Source of the DNA: an uncultured Mediterraneibacter sp.
Lineage (GTDB): Bacteria; Bacillota; Clostridia; Lachnospirales; Lachnospiraceae
Assembly: GCF_934330165.1 (NCBI RefSeq)
Contig: NZ_CAKRGI010000002.1
Location: 62,001-126,000, forward strand
DNA length: 64,000 nt
Direction of reading: 5' to 3'
This document shows positions 8,671 to 18,792 of this stretch, one piece after another. The translations under genes and the position numbers were made by a program. The notes beneath the pieces are model-generated. The model was not told the DNA's origin. It saw nothing but the letters and a program-made list of their open reading frames with translations, and made no database searches. Position 1 is the first letter of the stretch. Every line of letters begins with the position of its first letter.

Positions 8671-9381
8671 TCAGACCTGCCCATCATCTTCTGCCATACG
8701 GTAGCCGACACCGACTTCTGTAAAGATATAATGTGGCTGGGCAGGATCAAGCTCAATTTTCCGACGGATATTTGCCATATTTACGCGCAGGATCTTGTTG
8801 TCATCATCCGCATAAGGTCCCCAGACATTGGAAAGGATTGAGGCGTAAGTAACTACTTTTCCTGAATTTTGTGCGAGACAGGCAACGATCTTATATTCAA
8901 CTGGTGTCAGATGAACGGGTTTATCATTTAAGGTGAGCAGCCTTTTGGAAAAATCCAGTGTCATTTTGTCATGTCGGTAGGCTTTGATATATAAATCCTG
9001 ATCCGTATGCATCCGATTGCTGTGCCGAAGGGAAGTACGTATTCTGGCAAGCAGCTCGGAAGTGCCGAAAGGCTTGGTTATGTAATCATCGGCACCAAGG
9101 TCAAGAGCCTGCACCTTTTCATGTTCTGCACTTCTGGCGGAGATCACGATGATCGGGATACTCGACCATGTCCGTACATCCTGGATGATCTGATTTCCGT
9201 TCATATCGGGAAGTCCGAGATCAAGAAGGACAAGATCCGGACATTGAGAACGGATGAGACTCAATCCTTCCGTACCGGTATCGGCACAAAGAACCCGGTA
9301 GTCATGCCGGATCAGGATTTTACGCATAAAAGTCTGGATATTTTTTTCATCTTCAATAATCAGTATCGAAAATTTAGGCAT
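8671..9381 (-). CDS. OmpR/KdpE-family response regulator
   Basis: 236 residues: receiver domain with E10/D11 and phosphoacceptor D54 (LVLLDLGLPDMNG), the conserved Lys in YITKPFG, and a winged-helix DNA-binding domain (LTPVEYKIVACLAQNSGKVV, then VNMANIRRKIE and GVGYRMA). The overall sequence is closest to KdpE. The start is ATG at 9381 after AAAGGAG, which lies inside the last codons of the kinase gene, so the two are translationally coupled. No kdpFABC or trk genes lie in the window, so its targets are unknown; potassium uptake is the usual role of the family. Confidence 0.88.
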   Translation of the reverse strand: MPKFSILIIEDEKNIQTFMRKILIRHDYRVLCADTGTEGLSLIRSQCPDLVLLDLGLPDMNGNQIIQDVRTWSSIPIIVISARSAEHEKVQALDLGADDYITKPFGTSELLARIRTSLRHSNRMHTDQDLYIKAYRHDKMTLDFSKRLLTLNDKPVHLTPVEYKIVACLAQNSGKVVTYASILSNVWGPYADDDNKILRVNMANIRRKIELDPAQPHYIFTEVGVGYRMAEDDGQV

Positions 9382-9383
9382 TG

Positions 9384-10460
9384 TCAGATCTCCTTTTCTT
9401 TTGGAAGTGTAAAAGTAAATTCAGCCCCCATTGTGTGATCAACGGTATGATTGGCAGCGGTAATCTGTCCACCATGTGCCAGTATGATCGTCTGGCAGAT
9501 GGAAAGTCCGATTCCCATTCCTCTGTGGCTGTCACTGGATCCGGAAGAAATCTGTTCGCCTTCAAAAATATGAGGAAGCAGATCTTCGGAAAGTCCATGG
9601 CCGTAATCCCGGACTGAAAATGAAATGGCATCATCCAGTTCCCGAATGATCAGATCCACAGGTTCTGTGCTTCCCGAATGGATCAGGGCATTTTCCATCA
9701 GATTGATCAGCACTTGCTCGATCAGGGTAGGATCCATAGGGATCATGAGAAAATTATTTGGCATTGATACATGGATCACAGCCTCAGGGATTCGTTTCTG
9801 AAGCCTCAGGATCGCCTCGGAGACCACTTCTTCTACGACCTCAGCAGATTTCTTCACCTTGTCAGCAGAACTGTTGTTAATACGAGTGACAGTCAGAAGA
9901 TTCTCCACCATATTTAAAAGCCATTCCGAATCCTCCCGGATATTGGAAATCAGCTCTGTACATTCAGATTCGGAAAGCTCTTCCCGGTTTTCAAGGTAGG
10001 AGTCGGCTGAACCAATAATGCTCGTGAGTGGAGTCCTGAGATCGTGGGAAACTGCTCTGAGGAGATTGGCACGCAGTTTTTCCTTATCTGCTTCGGCAAG
10101 CTGCTTTTCACGTTCGGAGATGGCCTGCTGTTGTTGCTTGAGCGAGGTGGTTACTGCACCGGTGATCAGTGCGATCGTAAGCATTCCGGCAAAAGTGACC
10201 GGATATCCGTCTAACGTAAAATTTAACCGGAAATAAGGGTACGAAAAAAAATAATTTACTGCGAATACGCAGAAAATCGAGGCAATAATCCCGTAAATAT
10301 AACCACTCGTCTTTAACGCAATCAGGATCAGTGCCAGAGTATAAAGGACTGTGATATTGACAGTATATTTATTTCCAAAATGAAAAAAGCAAAAAGAAAT
10401 AATGGTCGTTACAGCCAGAAGAAGAACTGTGATTGCCAGGTTCCATCGTATTTTTTTCAT
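9384..10460 (-). CDS. KdpD-like sensor histidine kinase, short form without the N-terminal KdpD domain
   Basis: 358 residues. Four closely spaced membrane helices (about residues 7-105, DUF4118-like) are followed by a coiled linker, a HisKA domain with H139 (RAVSHDLRTPL), and an ATPase domain (LIEQVLINLMENALIHS, VRDYGHGLSEDLLPHIFEG, MGIGLSICQTIILAHGG). Full KdpD has about 900 residues, with an N-terminal nucleotide-binding/Usp region that is absent here. The short form is common in Firmicutes. The start has GTGGAG upstream. Two bases separate it from the regulator gene. Confidence 0.88.
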   Translation of the reverse strand: MKKIRWNLAITVLLLAVTTIISFCFFHFGNKYTVNITVLYTLALILIALKTSGYIYGIIASIFCVFAVNYFFSYPYFRLNFTLDGYPVTFAGMLTIALITGAVTTSLKQQQQAISEREKQLAEADKEKLRANLLRAVSHDLRTPLTSIIGSADSYLENREELSESECTELISNIREDSEWLLNMVENLLTVTRINNSSADKVKKSAEVVEEVVSEAILRLQKRIPEAVIHVSMPNNFLMIPMDPTLIEQVLINLMENALIHSGSTEPVDLIIRELDDAISFSVRDYGHGLSEDLLPHIFEGEQISSGSSDSHRGMGIGLSICQTIILAHGGQITAANHTVDHTMGAEFTFTLPKEKEI

Positions 10461-10497
10461 AAAGAATCACTCCACTTAAAAATGAATCGTCCTGATT

Positions 10498-10530
10498 GAA
10501 AAATTAGCACAGCCATAGGCTGTGCTAAAA
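10498..10530 (-). terminator. Rho-independent terminator after prs
   Basis: A perfect 11-bp stem, TTAGCACAGCC (10504-10514) with GGCTGTGCTAA (10518-10528), 3-base loop, followed on the minus strand by TTTTT. It lies about 50 bases downstream of the prs stop codon and ahead of the KdpD-like gene. Confidence 0.85.
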
Positions 10531-10580
10531 TAATCTTTCAGAAATCCAACAGGAATCAGAAGATCAGATCGATCAGAACA

Positions 10581-11765
10581 TCAGAGTTCCTCTCCATTTT
10601 TGTATTTGCGAAGAACATTCTGGATTCTTTCATTCGGACTTAAAATCTGACTCAAAGAACCGTCATGGTTCAGAGTGTCGATGATCAGTGCAATATACTT
10701 GCTCATATCGCAGTTGATATAATATGGTCGGGAGAGCAGCTCCGGTGTCTGATAGATCAGGTTTGTAGTCAGAACGCCTGTCAGAACACCTTCTTCATAA
10801 GCCTTATCAAACTTCTCAAGTCCGTTTGTGAAGAGTCCGAATGTAGCGGCGGCAAAAATGCGGTTCGCTTTTCTGCGTTTCAGTTCGGTTGCAACTTCAA
10901 TGATACTTTCTCCTGATGAAATCATATCATCGATAATGATCACGTCTTTTCCTTCTACGGAAGAACCGAGAAATTCATGAGCAACAATTGGATTACGTCC
11001 GTCTACAACCTGTGTATAATCACGGCGTTTATAGAACATACCCATGTCAAGACCGAGGACATTTGCAAGGTATACGGCACGGTTTGTTCCGCCTTCATCC
11101 GGGCTGATCGCCATCATATGGTCACTGTCGATCTGAAGATCTTTATAAGTACGAAGCAGTCCCTTGATAAACTGATAAGTTGGGGAAACTGTCTCAAATC
11201 CGCTCAGCGGAATCGCATTCTGTACACGGGGGTCATGAGCATCAAATGTAATAATATTGTCAACACCCATCCGAACAAGCTCCTGAAGTGCAAGGGCACA
11301 GTCCAGAGACTCACGGGAAGTTCTCTTATGCTGGCGGCTCTCATAGAGGAACGGCATGATTACATTGATACGGCGTCCTTTTCCTCCGATTGCAGCAATG
11401 ATACGCTTCAGGTTCTGATAATGATCGTCCGGTGACATATGGTTTGTATTGCCGGTAAGAGAATACGTGACATTGTAGTTGCAGACATCCACCATCAGGT
11501 ACAGATCCTTACCACGTACAGATTCTTCGATGATGCCCTTGGCTTCACCGGATCCAAAACGCGGAACACTGGCTCCGACAAGGAAAGTATCTTTCTCATA
11601 ACCGGAAAAGGCAGCATCATCTTTAAACTGATGAGCACTTTCATGACGCCATTTTACGAGATAATCATCCACTTTCTGTCCCAGCTCTTCACAGCCTCTA
11701 AGGGAAATAATTCCAAGACTTCCAACAGGGATATTTTCTAAGGTTCTTTCTGATCGAGTTAACAT
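10581..11765 (-). CDS. prs: Ribose-phosphate pyrophosphokinase
   Basis: 394 residues. Makes PRPP from ribose 5-phosphate and ATP for nucleotide, His and Trp synthesis. Two phosphoribosyltransferase-like halves are visible. Motifs include NVIMPFLYESRQHKR, the ITFDAHDPRVQNA segment and the PRPP-binding loop VIIIDDMISSGESI. It is longer than the common 310-320 residue enzyme, with extra N- and C-terminal sequence, as in a second clostridial Prs group. ATG at 11765 follows a perfect AGGAGG. It sits 10 bases downstream of the helicase-loader gene, in one minus-strand run with replication genes. Confidence 0.9.
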   Translation of the reverse strand: MLTRSERTLENIPVGSLGIISLRGCEELGQKVDDYLVKWRHESAHQFKDDAAFSGYEKDTFLVGASVPRFGSGEAKGIIEESVRGKDLYLMVDVCNYNVTYSLTGNTNHMSPDDHYQNLKRIIAAIGGKGRRINVIMPFLYESRQHKRTSRESLDCALALQELVRMGVDNIITFDAHDPRVQNAIPLSGFETVSPTYQFIKGLLRTYKDLQIDSDHMMAISPDEGGTNRAVYLANVLGLDMGMFYKRRDYTQVVDGRNPIVAHEFLGSSVEGKDVIIIDDMISSGESIIEVATELKRRKANRIFAAATFGLFTNGLEKFDKAYEEGVLTGVLTTNLIYQTPELLSRPYYINCDMSKYIALIIDTLNHDGSLSQILSPNERIQNVLRKYKNGEEL

Positions 11766-11775
11766 GAGTGTCCTC

Positions 11776-12762
11776 CTAATGTTCTAACTTCTTTTTGATT
11801 CGTATATCATCACCGATGATCTTCAACAGACTGTAACTGCTTGTGATCCTGGAAAAAGAGCGTTCTGTATACAGATCCGCAAGAGATTCCAGAGAAAGGT
11901 TTGTTGAGATGATCGTTGATTTCCTGTGTAACAGTCTTTCATTGATACAGGTAAAAAACTGGGATGCAATGAAAGAATTTGTATATTCTGTGCCCAGATC
12001 ATCGATGATCAGCAGATCACACTCAAAGATGTATTCACTCATATTGCGGGCATCTACATCTTTTTTATCGAAGGTATTCTGAGCCAGCGTATTGAACAAC
12101 TGTGGAGCAGAAAAGTAGATCACCGAAAATTCACGGTTGATGATCTCTTTGGCAATACAGGTGGAAAGATAAGTCTTTCCGACACCTACATCCCCATAAA
12201 GGAAAAGATTGTGAAATTCAGCTCCAAAGCTGTCAACAAAATGACGACAGATCTCTAAAGTATTTTCCATCGCCTCCCGGGCAGAACGTCCGGTTTTTTT
12301 ATCGTAATGTGAACGAGAGTAATAGTCAAGCCTGAAATTTGAAAAATCTGCATCTGCAGGGATTTTTTTTATGTTCGACTGCTCATAAAGCAGTTCTATG
12401 ATGGCTTTTTTAAAGCAATGACATTTTTCATTACCGATATAACCGGTATCCTTGCAGTCGGGACATTCATAAACCGGTTCAAGGTAATTTTCCGGATAGC
12501 CGGCAGATGTCAGAAGCTTTTTTTTACTTTCACGAAGAAGGGCAAGTTCTTCTTTCAGGGAAGAAAGGGCAGAGGGATCTCCGTTGAGGAGCTTCTTTCC
12601 GTACTGGACAGAAAGAATGGAAATAGAGTCATCCAGTGACTTGAACTCAGGAAGCTTTGTATAGACTTCCTCATAGCGTGCAGTCTGGATGTCGTGGCTC
12701 TTCAACTGTCTTTTTTCATATTCACGCATGATGGCATGATACTGTGCATTTTTTAATCCCAT
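11776..12762 (-). CDS. DnaI/DnaC-like replicative helicase loader (AAA+ ATPase)
   Basis: 328 residues. The N-terminal half has a cysteine cluster (CPDCKDTGYIG with CHCF) typical of DnaI-type loaders, then an AAA+ domain with Walker A (GDVGVGKTYLS), Walker B (LLIIDDLGTE) and sensor residues (TIISTNLSLESL). It loads the DnaB-type helicase at the origin or at restart sites. The start has AAAGGAG. It follows the DnaD-like gene on the same strand by 77 bases; this pairing of replication initiation proteins is standard in Firmicutes. Confidence 0.9.
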   Translation of the reverse strand: MGLKNAQYHAIMREYEKRQLKSHDIQTARYEEVYTKLPEFKSLDDSISILSVQYGKKLLNGDPSALSSLKEELALLRESKKKLLTSAGYPENYLEPVYECPDCKDTGYIGNEKCHCFKKAIIELLYEQSNIKKIPADADFSNFRLDYYSRSHYDKKTGRSAREAMENTLEICRHFVDSFGAEFHNLFLYGDVGVGKTYLSTCIAKEIINREFSVIYFSAPQLFNTLAQNTFDKKDVDARNMSEYIFECDLLIIDDLGTEYTNSFIASQFFTCINERLLHRKSTIISTNLSLESLADLYTERSFSRITSSYSLLKIIGDDIRIKKKLEH

Positions 12763-12839
12763 GGGATGTCTCCTTTTAAATTGCTTTTGGTTCCTGGTAT
12801 CGGTTCGAAAGTTTCAGAACCAGGTGGTCTTTCCGATTT

Positions 12840-13958
12840 TTAATTACTTTTCAGTAACTGGGCTTCTAAAGAGTCCATATCATAACTCCGGCGTTCAAAG
12901 TTATTCAGGTTCTTTGTATTTGGCTGTCTTGTGGCAGCAGTTTTGCGGCTGCTGCGTTCCTTCTGATACTGCTCGTCCAAAGCGGCAATATCCTGAAGAT
13001 GGCGGACACCCTGCTCATACCAGCGGGTCAGGATACGGTCGGCATATTCAAAACTGGGCTGATGCGTTGCAGAAATCGTCCGGCGGCAGGCCTCCTGGAT
13101 GATGTCAGCTTCAAAGCAGTACTGCTCTGCCCACTTATTAATGAAGGCAAGCTCAGAAGTTGCCGGTCCGCGGTTCTTGATCCCGAAGGCATTCAGGACA
13201 GTATAGCAGTTGCGGTTATAAACGGCAGACTGTTCCTTTGCCTGTGAGACCGTGCTGATCCCGTCCTTTGCCCATGCAATGGCAACCTTCTGTATATAAT
13301 GCATACTCTTATGCCCGCTTTCTACGCACGTCTCAAGCAGATATTCAATCAGGGAAGAGGACATATGAAGTTCATTGTAGAAATATGTAATCATATCGGC
13401 ATCAGTATGCGAAAGCGTCTTTCCGAGGTACTGCTCTGCAATGAAGAACAGCGATTTTAATTCCTTCTGTGAACGGAACGCATCCATGGCGATCGGTTCA
13501 GCGGGAGTACCGGAGAAAGAGGAATCCGGGGAAGACTCGAAAGTCCTGGAAGATTCATCAGGCACTGTCCCGAAAACGTTCATAACAGAAGCTGGATCCT
13601 CCAGATTGTCTGTCACTTCCTGTGAAGAGGAAGCCGGAGAAAACTCTGCTGTATCTTCTGTATCAGAGGATAAAAGCTCGATTCCTGAAATACTTCCATC
13701 TGCATCTTTTATGAGACGGAGCAGTCCGGTGGACTCCCAGTAACGGAAAGCACGAAGGACATCATTCTCCGTATTGTTCAGGCAGTCAGCGATCATGGAA
13801 ACCGTCAGGACAGAACCCGGTTCGTTCAGATAACGAAGAAGGAGCAAATATACTTTTACAAATTCCCCGTTGGCACTGACCATATAATGATCTATAAATT
13901 CATTCGGCAAGATGGTTGCATTTGCCTGAAACCGATTCTTTAACTTCAATGTCTTCAT
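12840..13958 (-). CDS. DnaD/DnaB-like replication initiation protein
   Basis: 372 residues. N-terminal winged-helix region (residues about 1-90: FVKVYLLLLRYLNE, SMIADCLNNTENDVLRAFRYWESTGLLRL), an acidic Ser/Pro-rich linker (about 100-165), then two DnaD-type helical domains (ADMITYFYNELHMSSSLIEYLLETCV and AFINKWAEQYCFEADIIQEACRRTI), the second with the DnaB_2 pattern. It works with the downstream loader in primosome assembly. The ribosome site (GTGGGA) is weak. The C-terminus is basic, as expected for DNA contact. Confidence 0.88.
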   Translation of the reverse strand: MKTLKLKNRFQANATILPNEFIDHYMVSANGEFVKVYLLLLRYLNEPGSVLTVSMIADCLNNTENDVLRAFRYWESTGLLRLIKDADGSISGIELLSSDTEDTAEFSPASSSQEVTDNLEDPASVMNVFGTVPDESSRTFESSPDSSFSGTPAEPIAMDAFRSQKELKSLFFIAEQYLGKTLSHTDADMITYFYNELHMSSSLIEYLLETCVESGHKSMHYIQKVAIAWAKDGISTVSQAKEQSAVYNRNCYTVLNAFGIKNRGPATSELAFINKWAEQYCFEADIIQEACRRTISATHQPSFEYADRILTRWYEQGVRHLQDIAALDEQYQKERSSRKTAATRQPNTKNLNNFERRSYDMDSLEAQLLKSN

Positions 13959-14122
13959 GACGTTATCCCACTTTCTATTCTGTCTCTTTTGTCAAACTGC
14001 TCCGATTTATTTACAGGTGTGATTATTATAGCATTTTCCGAAACTGTTAAAAAGGACTTTTAAGTGGGTAAATCCCCCTTTTTTGTAGATAACTATGTGG
14101 AAAACCTGGGGAAAACTCGCAG

Positions 14123-14204
14123 AAAATGTGGATATCTCTGATCAAACGTCAGTATGACAAGTGCAAAATGTGGATATTTCCGGTTAAAAGCCAGTGTAAC
14201 AAGC
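14123..14204. repeat. Two 40-42 bp imperfect tandem repeats with DnaA-box-like motifs
   Basis: Units 14123-14164 and 14165-14204 both begin AAAATGTGGATAT and end in a similar TCAGTATGACAAG / CCAGTGTAACAAG segment. TGTGGATAT read on the other strand is ATATCCACA, one base from a DnaA box. They lie in the 312-base gap (13959-14270) upstream of the dnaD-like gene, which otherwise holds a minus-strand TATAAT (14025-14030) and the murC terminator. Confidence 0.55.
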
Positions 14205-14254
14205 AAAACCCGGCAGAGGCTACAGTCCGAAGATCCTGTATTCTGCCGGGGAAT
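14205..14254 (-). terminator. Likely terminator after murC
   Basis: CCCGGCAGA (about 14209-14217) pairs with TCTGCCGGG about 27 bases further on. On the minus strand the stem is followed by TTTTG. It lies just past the murC stop codon. Confidence 0.6.
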
Positions 14255-14270
14255 ATCCGTCTGGGCGGGA

Positions 14271-15647
14271 TTATTTTAAGATGTCTTCACCAATCTTCAC
14301 TACATCTCCGGCACCCATGGTGATCAGCAGATCACCGGACTTGCAGTTCTCTTTCAGAAATGCCTCGATCTCTGAGAAGCTTGGATAGTAGTGTGTATCC
14401 GTTCCGAGTTCTGCGGCCTCTTTAGCAAGGTCGGAAGAGGAAATACCAAGGGTATCCGTCTCACGGGCAGCATAGATATCTGCGAGGACCAGATGGTCGG
14501 TATGAGAGAGGGCTTCTGCAAATTCATGGAAGAAGGCCTTGGTGCGAGTGTAAGTATGCGGCTGGAATACGCACCATATTTCATTGTGCGGATAATGCTG
14601 TGCAGCCTTGAGGGTAGCAGCAATCTCCGTCGGATGATGTGCATAATCGTCCACAACGGTCACACCGTTAAAAGATCCCTTGTATTCAAATCTGCGGTCT
14701 GTTCCGCTGAAGGATAAAAGTCCTTTTCTGATCGTATCCAGCGGAATACCGAGCAGCTCTGCTGTTGCAATGGCAGCCAGGGCATTGGATACATTATGGT
14801 CACCGGTCACGGAAAGCTGAACGCGTCCGCAGGAAGTATTGTGCTTTAATAACTCAAAGGAAACAAATCCTTTTTCATCATACTGGATCTTGGTTGCACT
14901 GTAATCAAATTCTGCAGAAGAACCATAAGTGATAACCTTGCAGTCCAGTCCTTCATAGATCTCCTGGTAATCCTTGATGTCTCCGTTGATGATCAGAGTT
15001 CCATCAGAAGGAAGTAAGGCACTGAACTGGCGGAACGAATGACGGATATCCTCCAGATCTTTGAAGAAATCAAGATGATCCTCTTCAATATTAAGGATGA
15101 CACTGATCTTCGGATAAAAATGAAGGAAACTGTTCGTATATTCGCAGGCTTCCGTGATAAAATTCCCGGACTTTCCTACCCGGATATTTCCACCGATCGT
15201 CTTCAGGATACCGCCTACAGAAATGGTCGGATCCATATCTGCTGCAAGAAGTACCTCGGAGATCATGGAAGTAGTTGTGGTCTTTCCGTGAGTACCGGAT
15301 ACGGCAATCGGAGTATCGTAATTTTTCATGAGCTGTCCTAAAAGCTCTGCACGGGTCAGCATCGGAATCTTCTTGCCGACAGCTTCCATCAGTTCCGGGT
15401 TACTCTTGTTGATCGCTGCTGTATAAACGACGCAATTAATATTATCTGTAATATTTTCGGCACACTGTCTATAATGGATCACTGCACCTTCAGATTCCAG
15501 CTTTTTCGTCAGAGGCGATTCTTTTGCATCGGATCCGGATACAGTGAAGCCTTCTTCAAGAAGAATCTCTGCCAGTCCGCTCATGCTGATACCGCCAATG
15601 CCGATAAAATGAATGTGGATCGGTTTTTGAAAATTGATCTTATACAT
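14271..15647 (-). CDS. murC: UDP-N-acetylmuramate--L-alanine ligase
   Basis: 458 residues, normal length. Adds L-Ala to UDP-MurNAc in peptidoglycan precursor synthesis in the cytoplasm. The N-terminal Rossmann motif (FIGIGGISMSGLAEIL), the ATP loop (SGTHGKTTTTSM), the central ligase motif (ILNIEEDHLDFF) and the C-terminal DDYAHHPTEI segment are all present. ATG at 15647 follows GAAGGG. It is a single minus-strand gene with its own terminator, divergent from glgC. Confidence 0.95.
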   Translation of the reverse strand: MYKINFQKPIHIHFIGIGGISMSGLAEILLEEGFTVSGSDAKESPLTKKLESEGAVIHYRQCAENITDNINCVVYTAAINKSNPELMEAVGKKIPMLTRAELLGQLMKNYDTPIAVSGTHGKTTTTSMISEVLLAADMDPTISVGGILKTIGGNIRVGKSGNFITEACEYTNSFLHFYPKISVILNIEEDHLDFFKDLEDIRHSFRQFSALLPSDGTLIINGDIKDYQEIYEGLDCKVITYGSSAEFDYSATKIQYDEKGFVSFELLKHNTSCGRVQLSVTGDHNVSNALAAIATAELLGIPLDTIRKGLLSFSGTDRRFEYKGSFNGVTVVDDYAHHPTEIAATLKAAQHYPHNEIWCVFQPHTYTRTKAFFHEFAEALSHTDHLVLADIYAARETDTLGISSSDLAKEAAELGTDTHYYPSFSEIEAFLKENCKSGDLLITMGAGDVVKIGEDILK

Positions 15648-15868
15648 AGATATTCCCTTCTTTTCATAAACTTAGTAGTATAAAAAATTCTGCAAAAGCA
15701 CTCAGAACAGATGGTACTTCTGCGGATTCAGGCAAAAAAATGCCTTTTTCAGTCATAAAATAGCGTTGTCTTCTATATTATACTATATATACAAAAAAAT
15801 TAAAGGAGATATTTTTGGCAGAAATTGATAAAAAAAGAAAAAAAGAAGGAAAAAATTTGTAAAAAATG

Positions 15869-15896
15869 TTTGCATAGCAAGAAATCATGCTATAAT
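15869..15896 (+). promoter_or_regulatory. Promoter of the glgC-glgD operon
   Basis: TTTGCA (15869-15874), 16-base spacer, TATAAT (15891-15896) with TG one base before the -10, giving an extended -10 element. It lies 31 bases before the glgC ATG. Confidence 0.75.
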
Positions 15897-15927
15897 GGGT
15901 ATAACTTACTAGAAATGAGGTGACAGA

Positions 15928-17202
15928 ATGTATAAGAAAGAGATGATTGCCATGCTGCTTGCGGGAGGACAGGGCAGTCGGCTTGGTGTACTTACATCGA
16001 AGGTCGCAAAACCTGCTGTAGCTTTTGGCGGAAAGTACCGTATTATTGATTTCCCGTTGAGTAACTGCATTAATTCTGGAATTGACACTGTCGGAGTATT
16101 GACCCAGTATCAGCCCCTGCGTCTGAATACACATATCGGCATCGGAATCCCGTGGGATCTGGATCGGAATGTAGGAGGAGTATCCATTCTCCCACCGTAT
16201 GAGAAGAGTTCCAACAGTGAGTGGTATACAGGAACAGCGAATGCAATTTATCAGAACCTGAACTATATGGAGACCTATAATCCGGATTATGTACTGATTT
16301 TATCAGGTGACCATATTTATAAGATGGATTATGAAGTGATGCTGGATTTCCACAAGGCAAATCATGCAGATGTAACGATTGCAGCCATGCCGGTACCGCT
16401 CGAAGAGGCAAGCCGTTTTGGAATCGTGGTGACGGATAAAGAGAACCGGATCAAAGAGTTTGAGGAAAAGCCGGAGAAGCCAAGCAGTAATCTTGCATCC
16501 ATGGGAATCTACATATTCAGCTGGCCGGTTTTACGGGATGCACTGATCAAGCTGAAGGATCAGCCAAACTGCGATTTCGGAAAGCACGTGATTCCGTATT
16601 GCCACAGCAAGGGGGACAGGCTCTTTGCATATGAGTATAACGGCTATTGGAAAGATGTGGGAACCTTAAGCTCTTACTGGGAAGCAAATATGGAACTGAT
16701 CGATATCATTCCGGAGTTTAATCTTTATGAGGAATACTGGAAAATCTATACGAACAGTGCGAACCTGCCGCCGCAGTATATTTCAGAACAGGGGGTAGTG
16801 GACAAGTGTCTTATAGGTAATGGTTCTGAAATATATGGTGAGATACACAGTTGTGTGGTCGGAGGAAGTGTGACTGTTGGAAAGGGAACGGTGATCCGGG
16901 ATTCGATCATCATGCAGGGCGTGACGATCGGTGAGAACTGCGTGATCGATAAAGCGATCATAGCAGAAGATACGGTGATCGGAGATGAAGTTTCCGTTGG
17001 AATCGGCAGTGAAGCACCGAATAAACTGAAGCCGAATATCTACAGTGGCGGACTGGCAACGATCGGTGAGAAATCCGTGATACCATCCGGTGTGCAGATC
17101 GGGAAAAATACTGCCATCAGCGGTGTTACATCAGCGGAAGATTATGTTGGCGGAGTACTTGAGAGCGGAGAGACATTGATAAAGGCAGGTGAAAGAGTAT
17201 GA
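15928..17202 (+). CDS. glgC: Glucose-1-phosphate adenylyltransferase
   Basis: 424 residues. Makes ADP-glucose for glycogen synthesis. The N-terminal nucleotidyltransferase domain shows [15 protein letters not shown], the substrate motif FEEKP and [12 protein letters not shown]; the C-terminal left-handed beta-helix repeats ([24 protein letters not shown]) follow. GAGGTG precedes the ATG. Its end overlaps glgD by 4 bases (ATGA), so the two subunits are translationally coupled. Confidence 0.95.
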   Translation: MYKKEMIAMLLAGGQGSRLGVLTSKVAKPAVAFGGKYRIIDFPLSNCINSGIDTVGVLTQYQPLRLNTHIGIGIPWDLDRNVGGVSILPPYEKSSNSEWYTGTANAIYQNLNYMETYNPDYVLILSGDHIYKMDYEVMLDFHKANHADVTIAAMPVPLEEASRFGIVVTDKENRIKEFEEKPEKPSSNLASMGIYIFSWPVLRDALIKLKDQPNCDFGKHVIPYCHSKGDRLFAYEYNGYWKDVGTLSSYWEANMELIDIIPEFNLYEEYWKIYTNSANLPPQYISEQGVVDKCLIGNGSEIYGEIHSCVVGGSVTVGKGTVIRDSIIMQGVTIGENCVIDKAIIAEDTVIGDEVSVGIGSEAPNKLKPNIYSGGLATIGEKSVIPSGVQIGKNTAISGVTSAEDYVGGVLESGETLIKAGERV

Positions 17203-18317
17203 GAGCAGTAGGAATTATTCTGGCAGGCGGGAATAGCAGGAAGATGCGGGAACTGACTTCCAAGCGTGCGGCAGCCGCAATGCCGGTTGCAGGCAGTTAT
17301 CGTGCCATCGATTTTACGCTGAGCAATATGACAAATTCTCATATTCAGAAAGTCGCAGTGCTTACTCAGTATAATGCAAGATCCCTGAATGAACATCTCA
17401 ATTCTTCCAAGTGGTGGGATTTCGGCAGAAAGCAGGGAGGGCTGTATGTATTTACGCCAACGATCACGGACGATAATGGATACTGGTACCGTGGAACGGC
17501 AGATGCGATTTATCAGAATCTTGATTTCCTCAGGAAATGCCATGAGCCATACGTGATCATCACTTCAGGGGATGCAGTCTATAAGATGGATTATAATAAA
17601 GTCCTGGAATATCATATTGCAAAGAAAGCAGATATTACAGTGGTCTGCAAAGAACTTGCACCGGACGAGGATGCGACCCGGTTCGGAACCGTAAAGATGA
17701 ATGAGTCCTGCAGGATCGAAGAATTTGAGGAAAAACCGGTAATTGCAAGATCACAGACTGTTTCAACCGGGATTTATGTGATCCGCAGGAGACTGCTGAT
17801 CGATCTGGTAGAGCAGTGTGCAGAAGAGGAACGGCATGATTTTGTAACAGATATCCTGATCCGTTACAGAAATGTAAAGAAGATTTATGGTTATAAGACG
17901 GGAAACTACTGGAGTAATATCGCAACAGTAGATGCTTATTATAAGACAAATATGGACTTCCTGAAGCCGGAGGTAAGAAAGTATTTCTTCAAAGAATTAC
18001 CTGCAGTTTATTCAAAAGTGAGTGATCAGCCGCCGGCAAAATATAATCCGGGTGCTGTAGTAAAGAACAGCCTGGTCGGAAGTGGAAGTATCATCAACGG
18101 CACAGTGGAAAATTCCGTGATATTTAAAAAAGTATTTGTGGGAAATAACTGCGTGATCAAAAATTCGATCATTCTCAATGATGTGTATCTTGGGGATAAT
18201 ACCTATATTGAGAACTGTATTGTGGAAAGCAGGGATACGATCCGTGCAAATACAAGGCACGTCGGAGAAAACGGAGTCAAAGTTGTTGTAGAAAAGAATG
18301 AGAGATATGCATTATAG
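17199..18317 (+). CDS. glgD: GlgD subunit of glucose-1-phosphate adenylyltransferase
   Basis: 372 residues, paralogous to GlgC and typical of Firmicutes with paired GlgC-GlgD enzymes. The nucleotide loop is altered ([12 protein letters not shown] instead of the GlgC form), as expected for a subunit with regulatory rather than full catalytic activity. FEEKP and the beta-helix repeats are kept. It overlaps glgC by 4 bases. Confidence 0.93.
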   Translation: MRAVGIILAGGNSRKMRELTSKRAAAAMPVAGSYRAIDFTLSNMTNSHIQKVAVLTQYNARSLNEHLNSSKWWDFGRKQGGLYVFTPTITDDNGYWYRGTADAIYQNLDFLRKCHEPYVIITSGDAVYKMDYNKVLEYHIAKKADITVVCKELAPDEDATRFGTVKMNESCRIEEFEEKPVIARSQTVSTGIYVIRRRLLIDLVEQCAEEERHDFVTDILIRYRNVKKIYGYKTGNYWSNIATVDAYYKTNMDFLKPEVRKYFFKELPAVYSKVSDQPPAKYNPGAVVKNSLVGSGSIINGTVENSVIFKKVFVGNNCVIKNSIILNDVYLGDNTYIENCIVESRDTIRANTRHVGENGVKVVVEKNERYAL

Positions 18318-18353
18318 CTTAGAAAATGCTTATGAGAAAAGGAGAACGTAATT

Positions 18354-18641
18354 ATGCAGATTACAGATGTACGTGTGCGGAAAGTAGCAAAAGAGGGGAA
18401 ATTGAAAGCCGTAGTTTCCATTACGATCGATGATGAATTTGTAGTTCATGATATCAAGGTCATCGAAGGGGAAAAGGGTTTGTTCATTGCAATGCCGAGT
18501 AAGAAGGCGATGGATGGGGAGTACCGGGATATTGCACACCCGATCAATTCGGGGACAAGGGGAAAAATCCAGTCAACGATCCTCAGAAGATATGAAGAAG
18601 CTCTGGAAGAGGAAACTGAAGAGGAAGTACAAGATGCATAA
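18354..18641 (+). CDS. spoVG: SpoVG family RNA-binding regulator
   Basis: 95 residues, normal length. The signature [11 protein letters not shown], then [18 protein letters not shown] and the C-terminal ISSGTR-like segment ([14 protein letters not shown]), identify SpoVG. Members bind RNA and affect septation, sporulation and metabolism. It lies 36 bases after glgD, with AAAGGAG, and is followed by a terminator. An acidic tail ([15 protein letters not shown]) ends the protein. Confidence 0.93.
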   Translation: MQITDVRVRKVAKEGKLKAVVSITIDDEFVVHDIKVIEGEKGLFIAMPSKKAMDGEYRDIAHPINSGTRGKIQSTILRRYEEALEEETEEEVQDA

Positions 18642-18698
18642 TGTATAACTGTTGATCAGAAGAACGGAAATAAATGTGGTGTGTAAATGAAGTGAAAG

Positions 18699-18733
18699 CC
18701 GGAGAACAGAGGCAGTCAGGTTCTCCGGTTTTT
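18699..18733 (+). terminator. Rho-independent terminator after spoVG
   Basis: Perfect 9-bp stem CCGGAGAAC (18699-18707) / GTTCTCCGG (18720-18728), 12-base loop, then TTTTTA. Confidence 0.88.
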
Positions 18734-18792
18734 ATCTTTATTTTAACAGAACTTTAATACTGACTGTCTGGGATGAAACGATAGTACTGATT

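Noticed and set aside
13959..14270. Replication origin
   Set aside because: Only two or three weak DnaA-like boxes and no dnaA or dnaN nearby; reported as a possible regulatory repeat instead.
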